DNA of 32,761 nucleotides from Bradyrhizobium manausense (GTDB taxonomy: Bacteria; Pseudomonadota; Alphaproteobacteria; Rhizobiales; Xanthobacteraceae): positions 70,893-103,653 of the forward strand of contig NZ_LJYG01000097.1 in assembly GCF_001440035.1 (NCBI RefSeq). Reading direction: 5' to 3'. Numbering within the stretch: position 1 is the stretch's first letter; the number at the start of each line of letters is the position of its first letter. Below are positions 32,280-32,761 of this stretch, piece by piece. A program made the translations under genes and the position numbers. The notes below the pieces were generated by a model. The model was not told the origin of the DNA. It ran no database searches and was given only the letters and a program-made list of their open reading frames with translations.

Positions 32280-32761
32280 GACGAGATCTTGCGTTGGCTG
32301 TCGGGCAAAACACCCAAAATGCCAGTCAAACCGCTCGCCTAAAAATATTCCACTTTACCGAAATTCGGAAATGGCGTATGTGTCGCGGCAACCCGGCCCA
32401 TGGAAGAGGGGCGTATCGCGATCGTCACGACGCGGGCCGGATTGCGGTGGGCGCAGGTCACATCGGCGCGATCAGGCTTTGCAGGGCGGGCAACCGTGAG
32501 CGAGGCCATCGCGCAAACGACCGGTGTGATTGCCGCGCACGGCAAAATCGTGTGGTCCTGGCGCCCGGAGCCTGTGCGCCAAGGCTCGTGGTGAGGTGCG
32601 ATGTCCAACCGGGCGTGCACATCAGTCATCTGCGAGACGACGGGGGCAATAGTGCATCGCTCCCCGGGGAGATCACGACATAAGCCGTTCCAACCACTGC
32701 GCAGGGAAGGCCGGATGTTTCGGCTTCACCTGTATGCCGCTGTGCAGCCTCTTGTAGCGCA
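32280..32761 (+). repeat. Left part of a multi-copy Bradyrhizobium intergenic element (runs off window)
   Basis: From memory, this stretch matches a long, strongly conserved element that I associate with many copies in Bradyrhizobium genomes. Landmarks are AAAAATATTCCACTTTACCG near 32340, the palindrome CCGAAATTCGG (32358-32368), GCGTATCGCGATCGTCACGA near 32411, CGTGTGGTCCTGGCGCCCG near 32550, TCCCCGGGGA (32661-32670) and GCGCAGGGAAGGCCGG (32699-32714). The last could be the left arm of a large hairpin completed outside the window. Short reading frames here (for example 32400-32594, ending in WSWRPEP) look like by-products. The exact left border is uncertain. Confidence 0.6.

Noticed and set aside
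32294..32683. Protein-coding gene of 129 codons, or 64 codons at 32400-32594, near the right edge
   Set aside because: The region matches my memory of a multi-copy intergenic element. The frames lack a good ribosome binding site and look like by-products of the repeat.

Overview
The window reads as chromosomal DNA of an alphaproteobacterium, most likely Bradyrhizobium or a close relative in the Nitrobacteraceae. The reasons are high G+C, very dense coding, broad catabolism of organic and aromatic acids, many PAS-type hybrid histidine kinases, EcfG-type stress promoters (GGAAC-N16-CGTT), and palindromic repeats of types I remember from Bradyrhizobium intergenic regions. I see no prophage, insertion sequence, CRISPR array, tRNA or rRNA.

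Region 1 (1-8271): a minus-strand operon of a GbsR/MarR-type regulator, a DUF4166-like protein and a membrane-anchored NAD-binding protein that runs off the left edge. Divergent from it is a PAS hybrid histidine kinase behind an EcfG-type promoter. Next come minus-strand genes for carboxy-acid metabolism: oxaloacetate decarboxylase overlapping acylphosphatase, then the biotin-carrying alpha subunit of an acyl-CoA carboxylase (propionyl-CoA type). A zinc-ribbon metallopeptidase follows.

Region 2 (8361-12825): a second, larger hybrid kinase with three PAS-like modules, also behind an EcfG-type promoter. After a palindromic repeat come an EamA-type membrane protein and an ArsB/NhaD-type ion transporter.

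Region 3 (12836-18202): a sugar-acid locus. A GntR/FCD regulator and an MFS transporter are transcribed away from an enolase-superfamily dehydratase, a gluconate 5-dehydrogenase-like SDR and an L-idonate 5-dehydrogenase-like enzyme. A near-palindromic operator lies between the two arms. The simplest reading is uptake of a hexonate, L-idonate/5-ketogluconate/D-gluconate interconversion, then dehydration to a 2-keto-3-deoxy acid.

Region 4 (18374-20408): a NarL/UhpB-type two-component pair whose response regulator gene carries a one-base frameshift in its receiver domain.

Region 5 (20414-26021): an aromatic ring-cleavage locus. A type I extradiol dioxygenase diverges from an MhpR-like IclR regulator, an MhpA-like flavin hydroxylase, an FAH-family hydrolase and a periplasmic binding protein without its ABC permease or ATPase genes.

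Region 6 (26025-32761): an unknown integral membrane protein behind three TTATGACAG repeats, an ArsR/AHSA1 pair with a predicted leaderless promoter, a Tat-exported class C beta-lactamase-like serine hydrolase, an SDR lacking the YxxxK motif, a GNAT acetyltransferase and two small membrane or secreted proteins. The last ~600 bases hold a nested palindrome and what looks like the left part of a multi-copy Bradyrhizobium repeat.

The strongest points for follow-up are the two EcfG-type promoters before the two hybrid kinases, the frameshifted regulator, the unassigned dehydratase in the idonate locus, the two leaderless regulator promoters and the conserved repeat at the right edge. I found no single clearly new multi-gene system.
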